From Coxiellaceae bacterium (lineage in GTDB: Bacteria > Pseudomonadota > Gammaproteobacteria > Comchoanobacterales > Comchoanobacteraceae), in contig CACKTD010000001.1 in NCBI GenBank assembly GCA_902603055.1, positions 1-64,000 on the forward strand: a stretch of 64,000 bases of DNA, in the 5' to 3' direction. Both the position numbers and the translations under genes were made by a program. The notes beneath the pieces were generated by a model. It searched no databases. It was not told the origin of the DNA and saw only the letters and a list, made by a program, of their open reading frames with translations. Shown here in pieces: positions 1-8,466 of the stretch; position 1 is the stretch's first letter, and each line of letters begins with the position of its first letter.

Positions 1-277
1 TTAATTGAGCGGTTTTGGAACGTTTTGCATAACCATAACCAGGGACATCCATAATCCGCTTATCTGCGTTACTCGCAAGCTGATAACAATTGAACAATGT
101 TGTACAACCTGGCTTTTGACTACAGTGCGCTAACCTCTTACGCCCAGATATAGCGTTAATGAACGAGGATTTACCTACATTTGATCGCCCAAGCAACAAC
201 ACTTCATGACCTTGGTCTGGTGGCAACTGAGAAACAAGGGCAGCCGACTTAATGAACTGTAATGGAAGCGCCTTCAC
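1..277 (-). CDS. engB: EngB/YsxC ribosome-biogenesis GTPase, 3' part outside window
   Basis: This is the N-terminal 92 residues of a small TRAFAC GTPase that acts in 50S subunit assembly; the gene runs off the left edge. The G1 loop GRSNVGKSS (about residues 30-38), the switch-I segment KPGCTT (55-60) and the G3 motif DVPGYGY (77-83) are typical of EngB. The start is a GTG at 275-277 that overlaps the erpA stop as GTGA, so the two genes are probably translationally coupled. The ORF has no in-frame stop before the window edge. Confidence 0.9.
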   Translation of the reverse strand, partial: MKALPLQFIKSAALVSQLPPDQGHEVLLLGRSNVGKSSFINAISGRKRLAHCSQKPGCTTLFNCYQLASNADKRIMDVPGYGYAKRSKTAQL

Positions 278-720
278 GTTGAAAAGGAAGAACCGCAACC
301 ACATGTTCTACGTGCACGTGGGTTTTTAAAAATAAAACGTCGACCTGACGCATCCTGATCAACATAATTTAATACAGCACCATCAACTAGTGGAAAACTG
401 AATCGGTCCACAACGACGTATATATGTTTTGATTTTGGAAAATCAGGGCCTGTTTTGATTTCAACAGGATCTTTTTGCGCAAATACCCAATCACCATTAA
501 AATGAACTTGATCTCCAGTCATATGATATACTGAAAGCCAATCATCTACAGATATGTTTTGATCAAACTGAAAACCATATTCAAATCCAGCACATCCGCC
601 ACCTTGTACATAAACCCTCAGTGCCGTATGATTTTGATTTACATCGGCAATTAATTCTTTAACCTTCTGAAACGCATTTGAAGTGAGCTCAATGCCTGAA
701 TGATGTTGTTCTGTGCTCAT
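274..720 (-). CDS. erpA: A-type iron-sulfur carrier, ErpA/HesB family, with internal insertion
   Basis: The product passes Fe-S clusters to target enzymes. Ligand cysteines are present: C43 in GGGCAGF, and C140 and C142 in the C-terminal CGCGSSF. The flanks match ErpA well (LRVYV before, NPRARRTCGCG after). It is 148 residues, whereas ErpA proteins are usually about 110-115. The extra length is one block, roughly residues 61-95, between the FDQNISVDD strand and the VVVD strand. Downstream, engB overlaps it by four bases. The assignment to ErpA rather than another A-type carrier rests on the YGF and SSFS-type ends. Confidence 0.85.
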   Translation of the reverse strand: MSTEQHHSGIELTSNAFQKVKELIADVNQNHTALRVYVQGGGCAGFEYGFQFDQNISVDDWLSVYHMTGDQVHFNGDWVFAQKDPVEIKTGPDFPKSKHIYVVVDRFSFPLVDGAVLNYVDQDASGRRFIFKNPRARRTCGCGSSFST

Positions 721-809
721 GTTTATAAAACCTTTTGCTTATATTATGATTCTACCAAATTATTAAGTACGACACAACAGAACCTCTAGTTTGCAAAACG
801 GATTTAAAG

Positions 810-815
810 TATAAT
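810..815 (+). promoter_or_regulatory. -10 element of yaaA
   Basis: A perfect TATAAT ends six bases before the yaaA ATG. No convincing -35 lies at 16-18 bases and there is no Shine-Dalgarno sequence, so transcription would start at or next to the start codon. Confidence 0.5.
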
Positions 816-821
816 ATAAGT

Positions 822-1559
822 ATGTTTGTATTATTATCGCCAGCAAAAAAACTACAAGAGGCTCCAACTGGAACCAATGTCCCACATTTTATAAAAGAGG
901 CTGAACAGATAGCTAATGAAATTCGTCCGCTATCAAAACAGAAGCTACAAGTACTATTGGGAACAAGCCAAGCAATCACCACACTTAATCAAGAGCGATT
1001 CGAAAATTACAGCTCTAAAAACCTTATAGAATATGGCACAATGGCCCTGCATACTTATGCCGGTGATGTATACAAGTTCTTTAATCCAAGTCAATTCGAC
1101 CAATCTCACATAAATTATATTAATACTCACTTTGGTATTATTAGTGGACTTTATGGCATTCTCAAACCGCACGATAAAATGCTTCCCTATCGGCTGGAAA
1201 TGAAAAATAAGCTTTATGTGAATAACCTAATACTCACTCAATTTTGGAGAAAACGCTTAACGAAATACCTTCAAGATATTTTAGCACCCAATACACCTAT
1301 TATTATGTTATGTTCAAATGAATATGCAAATGCAATTAGCAATGAAGGATTAAACCTAATCCAGGTATCATTCAAAGAGTTACGTGATGGCACACTAAAA
1401 ACCATTGCCCTCAATGCAAAGCGTGCCCGAGGAATGATGGCAGCGTACATTACCCAGAGAAAAATACAAGACCACTTAGAATTAAAGAACTTTAACGAAG
1501 CGAATTACCAATTTTCACGCAAGCTGTCATCAGATAACCATTTTGTTTTTATTAAATAA
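822..1559 (+). CDS. yaaA: YaaA/DUF328 peroxide-response protein
   Basis: This 245-residue protein belongs to the UPF0246 (YaaA) family, which in E. coli limits free intracellular iron during peroxide stress. The hallmark start MFVLLSPAKKLQ and the segments YSGDVYKF-like (AGDVYKFF), FGIISGLYGIL and the C-terminal FKELRDG and ARGMMAAYI blocks are present. Length is close to the family norm of about 257. It is divergent from erpA. Its ATG has no visible ribosome-binding site. Confidence 0.9.
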   Translation: MFVLLSPAKKLQEAPTGTNVPHFIKEAEQIANEIRPLSKQKLQVLLGTSQAITTLNQERFENYSSKNLIEYGTMALHTYAGDVYKFFNPSQFDQSHINYINTHFGIISGLYGILKPHDKMLPYRLEMKNKLYVNNLILTQFWRKRLTKYLQDILAPNTPIIMLCSNEYANAISNEGLNLIQVSFKELRDGTLKTIALNAKRARGMMAAYITQRKIQDHLELKNFNEANYQFSRKLSSDNHFVFIK

Positions 1560-1566
1560 TACACAT

Positions 1567-1779
1567 CTATTTGCGCACTAAACGTGCAATCAAGCGCTGA
1601 TCCTCAAGAGAAAAACGTTTCAATGACCTCTTGTTTTTAACAATCTCAGCAACCAACTTGACCTTACGTTTATATAAAAAACCATCATAAAATATTACTC
1701 GCCCACCGCGCTCAAGTTTTGCTAAAATATGAGACCGTTTAGGGAAAAGACACTGCAATATTAACTTTAATCTATGCAT
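1567..1779 (-). CDS. Small basic protein of unknown function
   Basis: This encodes 70 residues, rich in Lys and Arg, with no signal peptide or membrane helix apart from a weakly hydrophobic N-terminus (HRLKLILQCLF). I do not recognise the family. The start is the ATG at 1777-1779, preceded at five bases by AAGGAG; an in-frame GTG two codons upstream lies on the Shine-Dalgarno itself and is unlikely. It converges on yaaA with only seven bases between the stops. The strong ribosome-binding site argues that it is real. Confidence 0.6.
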   Translation of the reverse strand: MHRLKLILQCLFPKRSHILAKLERGGRVIFYDGFLYKRKVKLVAEIVKNKRSLKRFSLEDQRLIARLVRK

Positions 1780-1866
1780 GAACACTCCTTTTTATAGCTA
1801 TCAATTTTAATACCAATGCGTTTTACAAAAATAAAACTACCTTTTGCACTTTTATTATGTTATTTT

Positions 1867-1890
1867 CTATTAATGAATCATTCATAATAG
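1867..1890. promoter_or_regulatory. Palindromic operator candidate
   Basis: The core ATGAAT-C-ATTCAT at 1873-1885 is a perfect 13-base palindrome, and the outer CTATTA and TAATAG extend the symmetry. It lies in the divergent region between the small basic protein gene and the S24-type regulator gene, about 130 bases before the latter's start. The regulator or another dimeric protein may bind it. Confidence 0.35.
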
Positions 1891-2015
1891 AGAATGCCAA
1901 TAAGTGCGTTTTTTGCCTAAAAGCATCAATTCCAGGTATTATGTGTGCATTCTAGCCCGATATCAATCGGCAATAGATTATTTTTTTGAGGGATATGTCT
2001 TACACGGGAGAAAAA

Positions 2016-2672
2016 ATGAGTACTTATTCACGACCTGATGAGGTTGTATCATCTAGAAGCTCAAGAGCAAATAGACTAAAAAGGCTTCGCAAGATGACAG
2101 GCAAATCCAGAAAAGCATTCTCAGAACTGTATGGTATTTCACAAGGCACACTTCAAAATTGGGAGACAGCTCGCTTTGGCGGTCTTACAGAAAAAGGTGC
2201 GAAAATTGTACTTAACGCACTCAAATCAGAAGGCATACTGTGTAATTTTGAATGGCTAATGTATGGAGCAGGCCCCAACCCTAACATTGGCAGCATGCTC
2301 AACCAAACAAAAAACACACCAAAACGCACTAAAATTACAACCATAAATGAAGATCTTGATATATTTTGCAAACTACATGCAGAAACAGTCCACATGTTTG
2401 TTAATGATGACACTATGGAGCCTTACTACTCACCAAGTGAATTAGTCGCAGGCATCTCACATAAAGGAAATAACATTGACCAATGCGTTGGCCACATTTG
2501 TATTGTGAAGCCAATCAATCATCCTCAACAAATCAAATTACTCCGTAAAGGTAAAACCATCAACTGCTATAATTGCATTGCGCTAAACCCCATCTCCATT
2601 GACCAGAATGCTAATTTATTTGAGGTCGAATTGGAGTATTGCGCTCCAATTATCTGGATTCGCAAAAAATAA
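2016..2672 (+). CDS. HTH regulator with C-terminal S24/LexA-like domain
   Basis: The protein is 218 residues. An XRE-like helix-turn-helix covers about residues 20-75 (RANRLKRLRKMTGKSRK, then ISQGTLQNWE), followed by a linker. A C-terminal half around residues 125-215 resembles the S24 peptidase/LexA fold. The usual DSMEP nucleophile motif reads DDTMEP here (Thr133 in place of Ser), so autoproteolysis is doubtful and the domain may only bind a partner or ligand. The start ATG at 2016 is chosen because GGGAG lies five bases upstream; an in-frame TTG at 1986 and ATG at 1995 have poorer spacing. It stands alone, with a palindrome upstream. Confidence 0.75.
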   Translation: MSTYSRPDEVVSSRSSRANRLKRLRKMTGKSRKAFSELYGISQGTLQNWETARFGGLTEKGAKIVLNALKSEGILCNFEWLMYGAGPNPNIGSMLNQTKNTPKRTKITTINEDLDIFCKLHAETVHMFVNDDTMEPYYSPSELVAGISHKGNNIDQCVGHICIVKPINHPQQIKLLRKGKTINCYNCIALNPISIDQNANLFEVELEYCAPIIWIRKK

Positions 2673-2737
2673 CCCTTAAAATTTTTCAAATCTTCGGTTT
2701 TGTGCTATATATTTCCTAGCCTTTAGGAGATACACGG

Positions 2738-4045
2738 ATGTTGAGAGTCATGATGGCACTACTCTTAATTGCAAACAACAGTTATGCAGTAACCCTCTCA
2801 AACATATTTAAAGATACACTTAATTTTGACAGCAGTATTACTGCTGCAGATAAAACAGTGTCTTTAAGGAAGCTGGAGCGGTTGACGACAATATCTGCAG
2901 CCCTACCATCAATCCAATTATCCGCAACACAGAATAAAAGTGAAATTGAGCTTGCAACAGGAACAACCTACAATAACAAACCATTTGTGAATACAGAAGC
3001 TGTTACATGGACGCTTTCAACAGCTGATTTATTTAGAATTGGTGCAGCGTCTGAACGAATTAATTCTGAAGAGTTGAATGCCGCGAATACGACACAACAA
3101 ACATTATTAAGTGCTTTTAATCTATACATTCAAATCATTACCAATTATGAAATATATTTATCAGAAGCAGCACAAATATCCTACCTAACAACGATCTATG
3201 AGCAAGAAAAGCAAAAACTAGAAGCTGGCGCATCGACATTAACCAATGTATCACTTGCAAAAGCGAACTTAGATAAAGCGATTGCTAATAAAATCAAAAT
3301 GCAGCTTAACATTACAACAGCCCTCAATAGTCTCAGAGCCATAAGTGGGAAAAAATATATGTTCATACCTCGGTTACCACAAAATGTAAACCTGTCAAAC
3401 AAACTCAAATTAAAGTCCTTGCCTTTTTATCAAGAAAAAGCATTACAAGAAAATCTTGCTATCAATCAAAAAAGAAAAACTCTTGGAGTGAAAATACAAC
3501 AATACCGAGAAAGCCAGTCAACACTATTGCCTTCAATAATACTGGAGGCAGCACATACAAACTACAACAATGACGATAATGCAGCACCAACTAGCATTGA
3601 ATCATCAACGATTTATAGCGCAGGACTTAAATATACATTTGGTGGAGGCAAGGTATCCCAAATAATGAGCAGCCGCAAGGAAGTCCAGATAGAAGAAGCG
3701 CTATTAACAAACTCAACCGAGCAGCTTATAACCAATACAGCCAATTTCTATGCAACAGTTCGTTCAAAAGGAAAAGCAATTAAAAAATATGAACAAACAG
3801 TGATTAGTGCGAAAATTTCTTTAGATGCCTCGAAAGCATCCCTTGATGCTGGTGCGGCAACAATCACTGATGTATTGGATAGTTTACAGGATTTACAGCA
3901 ATCACAATCACAACTTGCACGTTCAAGATATGATTTTCTAAATGCTTATATCAATCTAGAGCTTACAGCAGGCACAAATCTATTAGATGTGATTGGAAAA
4001 ATCGATAGAATTACGCACTATCAAGCAGATGTCTCTCCGTTTTAG
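2738..4045 (+). CDS. TolC-family outer membrane efflux protein
   Basis: The protein is 435 residues with a short signal peptide (MLRVMMALLLIANNSYA). Two related halves are rich in Ala, Gln and Ser, with long helices, as in TolC-type outer membrane factors. The repeated pattern LEAGASTLTNVSLAKANLD and LDAGAATITDVLDSLQDL marks the equivalent helices of the two halves. It would form the outer membrane channel of a type I secretion or RND-type efflux system. No membrane-fusion or inner-membrane partner gene is adjacent. AGGAG precedes the ATG. It converges on rpmG with a three-base gap. Confidence 0.88.
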   Translation: MLRVMMALLLIANNSYAVTLSNIFKDTLNFDSSITAADKTVSLRKLERLTTISAALPSIQLSATQNKSEIELATGTTYNNKPFVNTEAVTWTLSTADLFRIGAASERINSEELNAANTTQQTLLSAFNLYIQIITNYEIYLSEAAQISYLTTIYEQEKQKLEAGASTLTNVSLAKANLDKAIANKIKMQLNITTALNSLRAISGKKYMFIPRLPQNVNLSNKLKLKSLPFYQEKALQENLAINQKRKTLGVKIQQYRESQSTLLPSIILEAAHTNYNNDDNAAPTSIESSTIYSAGLKYTFGGGKVSQIMSSRKEVQIEEALLTNSTEQLITNTANFYATVRSKGKAIKKYEQTVISAKISLDASKASLDAGAATITDVLDSLQDLQQSQSQLARSRYDFLNAYINLELTAGTNLLDVIGKIDRITHYQADVSPF

Positions 4046-4048
4046 AGA

Positions 4049-4219
4049 CTACTTTAACTTCTCTTCTTTAAATACAACCACTCGTCTGAGTTTCTTGTCG
4101 TACTTTCTTAGCTCAAGTTTTCCCTCAGTATTACGTTTGTTTTTCTTTGTTGTATAGAATGTACCAGTCCCCTCAGTAGACTTTAACATGATATTTTCAG
4201 AACCTTTCTTGTCAGCCAT
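4049..4219 (-). CDS. rpmG: Large ribosomal subunit protein bL33
   Basis: This encodes 56 residues. The pattern STEGTGTFYTTKKNKRN followed by LELRKYDKK and the C-terminal VVVFKEEKLK is typical of bL33. It is the cysteine-free form, lacking the two CxxC zinc pairs. It starts two bases after the rpmB stop, the standard rpmB-rpmG arrangement. Confidence 0.95.
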   Translation of the reverse strand: MADKKGSENIMLKSTEGTGTFYTTKKNKRNTEGKLELRKYDKKLRRVVVFKEEKLK

Positions 4220-4221
4220 AA

Positions 4222-4461
4222 TTAACCTTCCCGAATTTCAAGGTTTTTTGATCTTGAAAGCGCTGCTTTTAAACCAAGTTTATCAATCATTCGAATACCT
4301 TTAGCAGTCACCCTTAATTTCACAAAGCAATTTTTTTCCTCATCCCAAAAACGCTTACGCTGCAAATTAGGATAAAATCTTCTTTTCACATGGTTGCGGG
4401 CGTGCGAGACGTGATTTCCTGCACTTGGCTTTACCTTGGTGATTGCACATTGGCGACTCAT
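4222..4461 (-). CDS. rpmB: Large ribosomal subunit protein bL28
   Basis: This encodes 79 residues, against about 78 for the family. The start MSRQCAITKVKP, the central HARNHVKRRFYPNLQ and the C-terminal KLRVTAKGIRMIDKLG are diagnostic. It is the first gene of the rpmB-rpmG pair and is divergent from ihfB. Confidence 0.96.
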   Translation of the reverse strand: MSRQCAITKVKPSAGNHVSHARNHVKRRFYPNLQRKRFWDEEKNCFVKLRVTAKGIRMIDKLGLKAALSRSKNLEIREG

Positions 4462-4536
4462 AAATTATTCCTTTGTTAATATAAACCATAAATATAAATC
4501 AAATCCTTAACAACCTCAAGTGTTTTTTAAATAATA

Positions 4537-4565
4537 TTGACAATTTTATCAATAAAAGTCATATT
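4537..4565 (+). promoter_or_regulatory. Promoter of ihfB
   Basis: A perfect TTGACA at 4537-4542 is followed after 17 bases by CATATT at 4560-4565. The predicted start of transcription is at or within a base or two of the ATG at 4573, which has no ribosome-binding site. Confidence 0.5.
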
Positions 4566-4572
4566 CATCGTT

Positions 4573-4866
4573 ATGGTCAAGTCCGAATTTGTAAATTTAT
4601 TAGCTGAAAAATTACCTCAGCACAATCAACGAGAAATCGACACCATGACCAATTTCATTTTAAGAACTATGGTCAACAGCCTAAAAAAAGGAGAACGTAT
4701 TGAAATTCGTGGCTTTGGCAGCCTTAACATAAAGGAGCTGGATCCAAGAATTGCAATCAATCCCAAAACACGTGAAAAAGTAAAGACTTCTGGCCGACTT
4801 AAAGTAATTTATCGATGCAGTAAATTACTTAAAAAGCTCGTTAACGACCTTCCTTCTGAAGACTAA
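4573..4866 (+). CDS. ihfB: Integration host factor subunit beta (HU/IHF family)
   Basis: The 97-residue DNA-bending protein begins [14 protein letters not shown] and has the IhfB-like block [12 protein letters not shown] at about residues 41-52. The DNA-intercalating arm keeps its proline (INPKT) but reads [10 protein letters not shown] where most members have an RGRNPKTG-type motif. The upstream in-frame TTG at 4537 is the -35 box, so the ATG at 4573 is preferred. Its stop overlaps the convergent dcd stop by four bases. It could instead be a general HU protein; IhfB is favoured by the [11 protein letters not shown] signature. Confidence 0.8.
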   Translation: MVKSEFVNLLAEKLPQHNQREIDTMTNFILRTMVNSLKKGERIEIRGFGSLNIKELDPRIAINPKTREKVKTSGRLKVIYRCSKLLKKLVNDLPSED

Positions 4867-5426
4867 ATTATTGGCTCAGTAACACCCGTTTGACCTTGAT
4901 ACTTACCTGAACGCTCTTTGTAGGAAGTTGCACATACCGTCTCTGCCTGTAAAAAAATCATCTGTGCAACACCTTCGTTTGCATAAATTTTTGCAGGAAG
5001 ATTGGTCGTGTTGGAAAACTCCAAAGTAACATGACCATGCCATTCAGGCTCTAAAGGTGTAACGTTTACAATAATCCCACAGCGTGCGTAAGTGGACTTC
5101 CCCAAACAAATTGTCAAAATGTCTCTTGGAATATGAAAGTACTCTACAGTGCGAGCAAGTGCAAAGCTATTAGGAGGAATGATACAGCAATCCCCTTTAA
5201 CATCTACAAAACTTCGCTCATCAAAACATTTTGGATCAACAACAGCAGAATGAATATTGGTAAACACCTTAAACTCATTTGCACAACGCACATCGTACCC
5301 ATAACTTGACGTGCCATAAGATACAATTTTTTTACCATCTACACGGTTTACTTGGTTAGGCTCAAACGGACTAATCATCCCTTTTTCTGCCATGGTCCTT
5401 ATCCAGGAATCAGGTTGTATTGACAT
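4863..5426 (-). CDS. dcd: dCTP deaminase
   Basis: The 187-residue enzyme converts dCTP to dUTP for thymidylate synthesis. The signature KSTYARCGI (conserved Ser and Arg) and the following [17 protein letters not shown], which contains the catalytic Glu, are intact. The N-terminal [18 protein letters not shown] and C-terminal SGKYQGQ blocks match the gammaproteobacterial family. The apbC gene lies 13 bases upstream in the same direction, so they are probably cotranscribed. Confidence 0.96.
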   Translation of the reverse strand: MSIQPDSWIRTMAEKGMISPFEPNQVNRVDGKKIVSYGTSSYGYDVRCANEFKVFTNIHSAVVDPKCFDERSFVDVKGDCCIIPPNSFALARTVEYFHIPRDILTICLGKSTYARCGIIVNVTPLEPEWHGHVTLEFSNTTNLPAKIYANEGVAQMIFLQAETVCATSYKERSGKYQGQTGVTEPII

Positions 5427-5439
5427 AATAACTCCTCAT

Positions 5440-6480
5440 CTATTCAATCGTTATATTCGGCATGAATGCAGATGGGTGTGGCTTTATCTTACTCAATGCT
5501 TTAAGCATTGCCACAACCGCATCATCAAATAATTTAAAATCATCTGTTTTTTTGTGCTTACCATAAACACCTTCTGCAAAATGCTTTGAAATTGGAAACC
5601 TGCCAATCACTAAATCGCGATGTTGGCTAGCTTGCTTACCTAACATGTTTTCCTTTTTGCCACAATGCGAACACTCATAGTAAACCATATTTTCAACTAC
5701 ACCTAGTAAAGGAATGGTCAACTTTTCAAACATTTTAATACTTTTCATGGTATCGTGTTCAGCCATAGGATGTGGTGTTGTTACCACAACCGCTCCAACA
5801 GTCGGTATCTTCTGTGACATCGTTAATTGTGTGTCCCCTGTGCCAGGTGGCAGATCTATCAACAAATAGTCAATATCGTCCCATGCCGTTTGCTTGATCA
5901 GTTGTTGTAATGTATTGCTTAATATAGGACCGCGCCAGATCATCGGCTTTTCTTGATCAATCAGAAAACCGATAGACATCAACTGAATACTATCAACTGT
6001 TATTGGAATGAAACGCTCTTCTTTCGTAGTCTCCACTTTATGATCAGCCACACCCATTTTTATTGGGATATTGGGACAGTGTATATCTGCATCGAATACT
6101 CCAACACGCACCCCTAGTGCACTCAAAGCATGTGCTAGATTAACACAGGTAGTTGTTTTGCCAACACCCCCCTTACCAGATGCAACAGCAATGATATTCT
6201 TAACACCGTCTATTTTTATCTGCGGTATTTGTGTTGCTAACATTTGTATTGCTTGTTTTAACTGCAGTGTAAAATCTGGAGCTTTTTGTTTTAATTCTTT
6301 TTGCAACGTCATAAATGACTGTTCGAATAACGCCAAAGGGAAATGTACTGTGATAATAACCTCTAAATCAACAATTTTAACATCAACGGTGTCATACAAT
6401 GACTTTTTTGCATCCAAGGGATCTGAAATATTTTTCAAGATATGTGTTATGATTTCATTAATTTCTGGCATTTTACTCAC
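5440..6480 (-). CDS. apbC: Mrp/ApbC iron-sulfur cluster carrier ATPase
   Basis: This 346-residue P-loop ATPase of the Mrp/Nbp35 family carries Fe-S clusters to apoproteins. It has an N-terminal MIP18 (DUF59) domain (residues about 5-75), a deviant Walker A ASGKGGVGKTT (about 100-110), a DLPPGTGD motif, and a CxxC pair (CSHC, near residue 270) that would bind the bridging cluster. It precedes dcd by 13 bases and is divergent from yggS with 44 bases between the starts. With erpA it gives two Fe-S trafficking proteins within 7 kb. Confidence 0.93.
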   Translation of the reverse strand: MSKMPEINEIITHILKNISDPLDAKKSLYDTVDVKIVDLEVIITVHFPLALFEQSFMTLQKELKQKAPDFTLQLKQAIQMLATQIPQIKIDGVKNIIAVASGKGGVGKTTTCVNLAHALSALGVRVGVFDADIHCPNIPIKMGVADHKVETTKEERFIPITVDSIQLMSIGFLIDQEKPMIWRGPILSNTLQQLIKQTAWDDIDYLLIDLPPGTGDTQLTMSQKIPTVGAVVVTTPHPMAEHDTMKSIKMFEKLTIPLLGVVENMVYYECSHCGKKENMLGKQASQHRDLVIGRFPISKHFAEGVYGKHKKTDDFKLFDDAVVAMLKALSKIKPHPSAFMPNITIE

Positions 6481-6524
6481 AAATACTTGCGTTATGTTAA
6501 CACAACAGTGTATTTTTCTACAAT

Positions 6525-7154
6525 ATGAGTGTCAACTTTTCCAACTTTAATAAAATCAAACTTGAAACAAAAGCCGCTGGAGCAAACTTAATTGTTGTTA
6601 GCAAGCGTCGTTCAATTGAAGACATCAAGACACTAAAAAGTCTTGGGCAAAGTAGTTTTGGCGAAAACTACCTTCAAGATGCACAATCTAAAATAGCTCA
6701 TCCAGATTTAAAAGATCTCAGCTGGCACTTTATAGGACAAATCCAAACACGCAAGTTAAAAACCATTTGTCAGCTATTTGACTGGATTCATAGCATTGAT
6801 AATGCAAAACATCTTGATAAAATTGCTTCTTTTGACTTAGCGCATCCCTTAAATATCTGTATTCAATTTACTTTAACTGAAAGACAACACCGAGGCGGTA
6901 CATCACTTGAAGTACTGGATACCCTTTTGGAGCAAGCATACGCTATTCCTCAAATACGATTGCGTGGACTGATGTTTATGGCAGAACCTAACATGGATAC
7001 TCAAACACAGTTTCAAATGGCAAAAGAGGTGTATCAAAAACGGCAACAACACTTTCAACTGGATACTTTATCAATGGGCATGAGTCATGACTATCAGCAA
7101 GCATTGGCACATGGTGCTACGCTGGTTAGAATTGGCCAGCTTATATTTGGATAA
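6525..7154 (+). CDS. yggS: YggS/PROSC pyridoxal-phosphate homeostasis protein
   Basis: This 209-residue protein is a single TIM-barrel PLP-binding member of the YggS family. The PLP lysine sits in VVSKRRS near residue 27. FGENYLQDA, WHFIGQIQTRK and SMGMSHDYQQA are the usual motifs. It is slightly shorter than the typical 230, mainly at the N-terminus. The hemA start lies 55 bases downstream in the same direction. Confidence 0.93.
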   Translation: MSVNFSNFNKIKLETKAAGANLIVVSKRRSIEDIKTLKSLGQSSFGENYLQDAQSKIAHPDLKDLSWHFIGQIQTRKLKTICQLFDWIHSIDNAKHLDKIASFDLAHPLNICIQFTLTERQHRGGTSLEVLDTLLEQAYAIPQIRLRGLMFMAEPNMDTQTQFQMAKEVYQKRQQHFQLDTLSMGMSHDYQQALAHGATLVRIGQLIFG

Positions 7155-7209
7155 AAACCATGATTTACTGGAAAAAAATAGCGATTTAAAGTACAATAAT
7201 ACCATAAAT

Positions 7210-8466
7210 ATGCTTACAATTATTGGATTCAGTCATCATCGTTGCCCAGTTGGCCTAAGAGAGCAAATCACATTTGACTCAGGGCAATACCATGTCTACA
7301 GCAAAGAAATCAGCTCATTGCTCAATTCAGATAGTGTTATTTTTCTTAGTACATGCAATCGTTCCGAAATCATTATCGAAACAAAATGCGCTTTTGATAA
7401 AGATATTGTACTTTCATGGCTTGCAACACACATGCACATTGGTCTTGATAAAATTCAAAATAATTACTATGTTCATACCAATTTTACTGCAGTAACACAC
7501 CTTTTAAATGTTTGCTGTGGGCTACACTCTAAATTAGTTGGGGAGTCCCAAATCTTTGGACAGTTTAAAAAAGCATACACCTTAGCAAAAAAGCATGAAC
7601 AACTATCACCAAAACTTGATCGACTCATTCAAGAACTGTTTACCATCACTAAAAGAATTCGTGCATCTACGAAGATTGATCAATATACAGGGTCAATCAG
7701 CAAAACCATAAAAGCATTAGCTCTAAAGCATGTTAATGCCAGTTCTAAACTGAAAATTTTGGCTATTGGCACAGGCGAAATGACGATGTCTGCATTAAAA
7801 GCATGGGATGAAGTATCAGCCAGCTCCATTATCATTGCAAGTAGATCCCAAGAACGTGCTGAAAATTTCGCTAAAATGTTTTACGGCACCGGTATCAAAA
7901 TACAAGAAATCCCTCGTTACATTGACGAAGTTGATATCGTAATCAGTGCGTCCGCAAGTCAGCTACCACTCATTGGGAAAGGCATGGTTGAATCTGCACT
8001 ACACAGAAACCCTAATAAACAAATTACTTTTTTTGATTTAGCTGTTCCTCGTGATATTGAACCAGAAATCTCAGGATTAAGTGGTATGAGCATTTATAAC
8101 ATCGATGAAATTCAGCAAAAAATTAGTGAGCTTAGCAATAAGCGAGAACATGCATTTGCATTAGCTAAAGGCATGGTTGCTAGTGAGGTACAAAAACTGC
8201 AACAAAAGATTTATCAACGAGAACACCAAGCAGCAATTGTAACACTGAGGTCAGAGCACCTAAAAGCTAAAGAAAGCCACCTTCAAAAAGCGCTTCAACA
8301 ACTCGCCTCCGGCAAAGATCCTGCAGCAATTATAGAAACATGCCTCAACCAGTTTTCGAAACAAATATTACATGGTCCAACCACCATTTTAAAAGAAGCC
8401 ATTGCAACAGAAGATGAAACTAAAGTCTCAGCATTAATTCAGCTCTTTGCCCAGGATACCCCTTAA
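7210..8466 (+). CDS. hemA: Glutamyl-tRNA reductase
   Basis: The 418-residue enzyme catalyses the first committed step of tetrapyrrole synthesis by the C5 route, giving glutamate-1-semialdehyde for HemL (encoded at 31 kb). The catalytic cysteine is C49 in STCNRSEI. GESQIFGQFK (111-120) and the NADPH-binding segment ILAIGTGEM follow, and a C-terminal dimerisation helix is present. The ATG at 7210, giving MLTIIGFSHH, is chosen over the longer in-frame start because HemA proteins begin at this point. It is fused end to start with prfA. Confidence 0.95.
   Translation: MLTIIGFSHHRCPVGLREQITFDSGQYHVYSKEISSLLNSDSVIFLSTCNRSEIIIETKCAFDKDIVLSWLATHMHIGLDKIQNNYYVHTNFTAVTHLLNVCCGLHSKLVGESQIFGQFKKAYTLAKKHEQLSPKLDRLIQELFTITKRIRASTKIDQYTGSISKTIKALALKHVNASSKLKILAIGTGEMTMSALKAWDEVSASSIIIASRSQERAENFAKMFYGTGIKIQEIPRYIDEVDIVISASASQLPLIGKGMVESALHRNPNKQITFFDLAVPRDIEPEISGLSGMSIYNIDEIQQKISELSNKREHAFALAKGMVASEVQKLQQKIYQREHQAAIVTLRSEHLKAKESHLQKALQQLASGKDPAAIIETCLNQFSKQILHGPTTILKEAIATEDETKVSALIQLFAQDTP

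Noticed and set aside
6496-6524. TTAACA-16-TACAAT promoter-like sequence before yggS
   Set aside because: The -10 abuts the ATG, so transcription would start after the start codon; it cannot serve this gene as called.
7165-7197. TTACTG and TACAAT before hemA
   Set aside because: The spacer is 21 bases, too long for a normal sigma-70 promoter.
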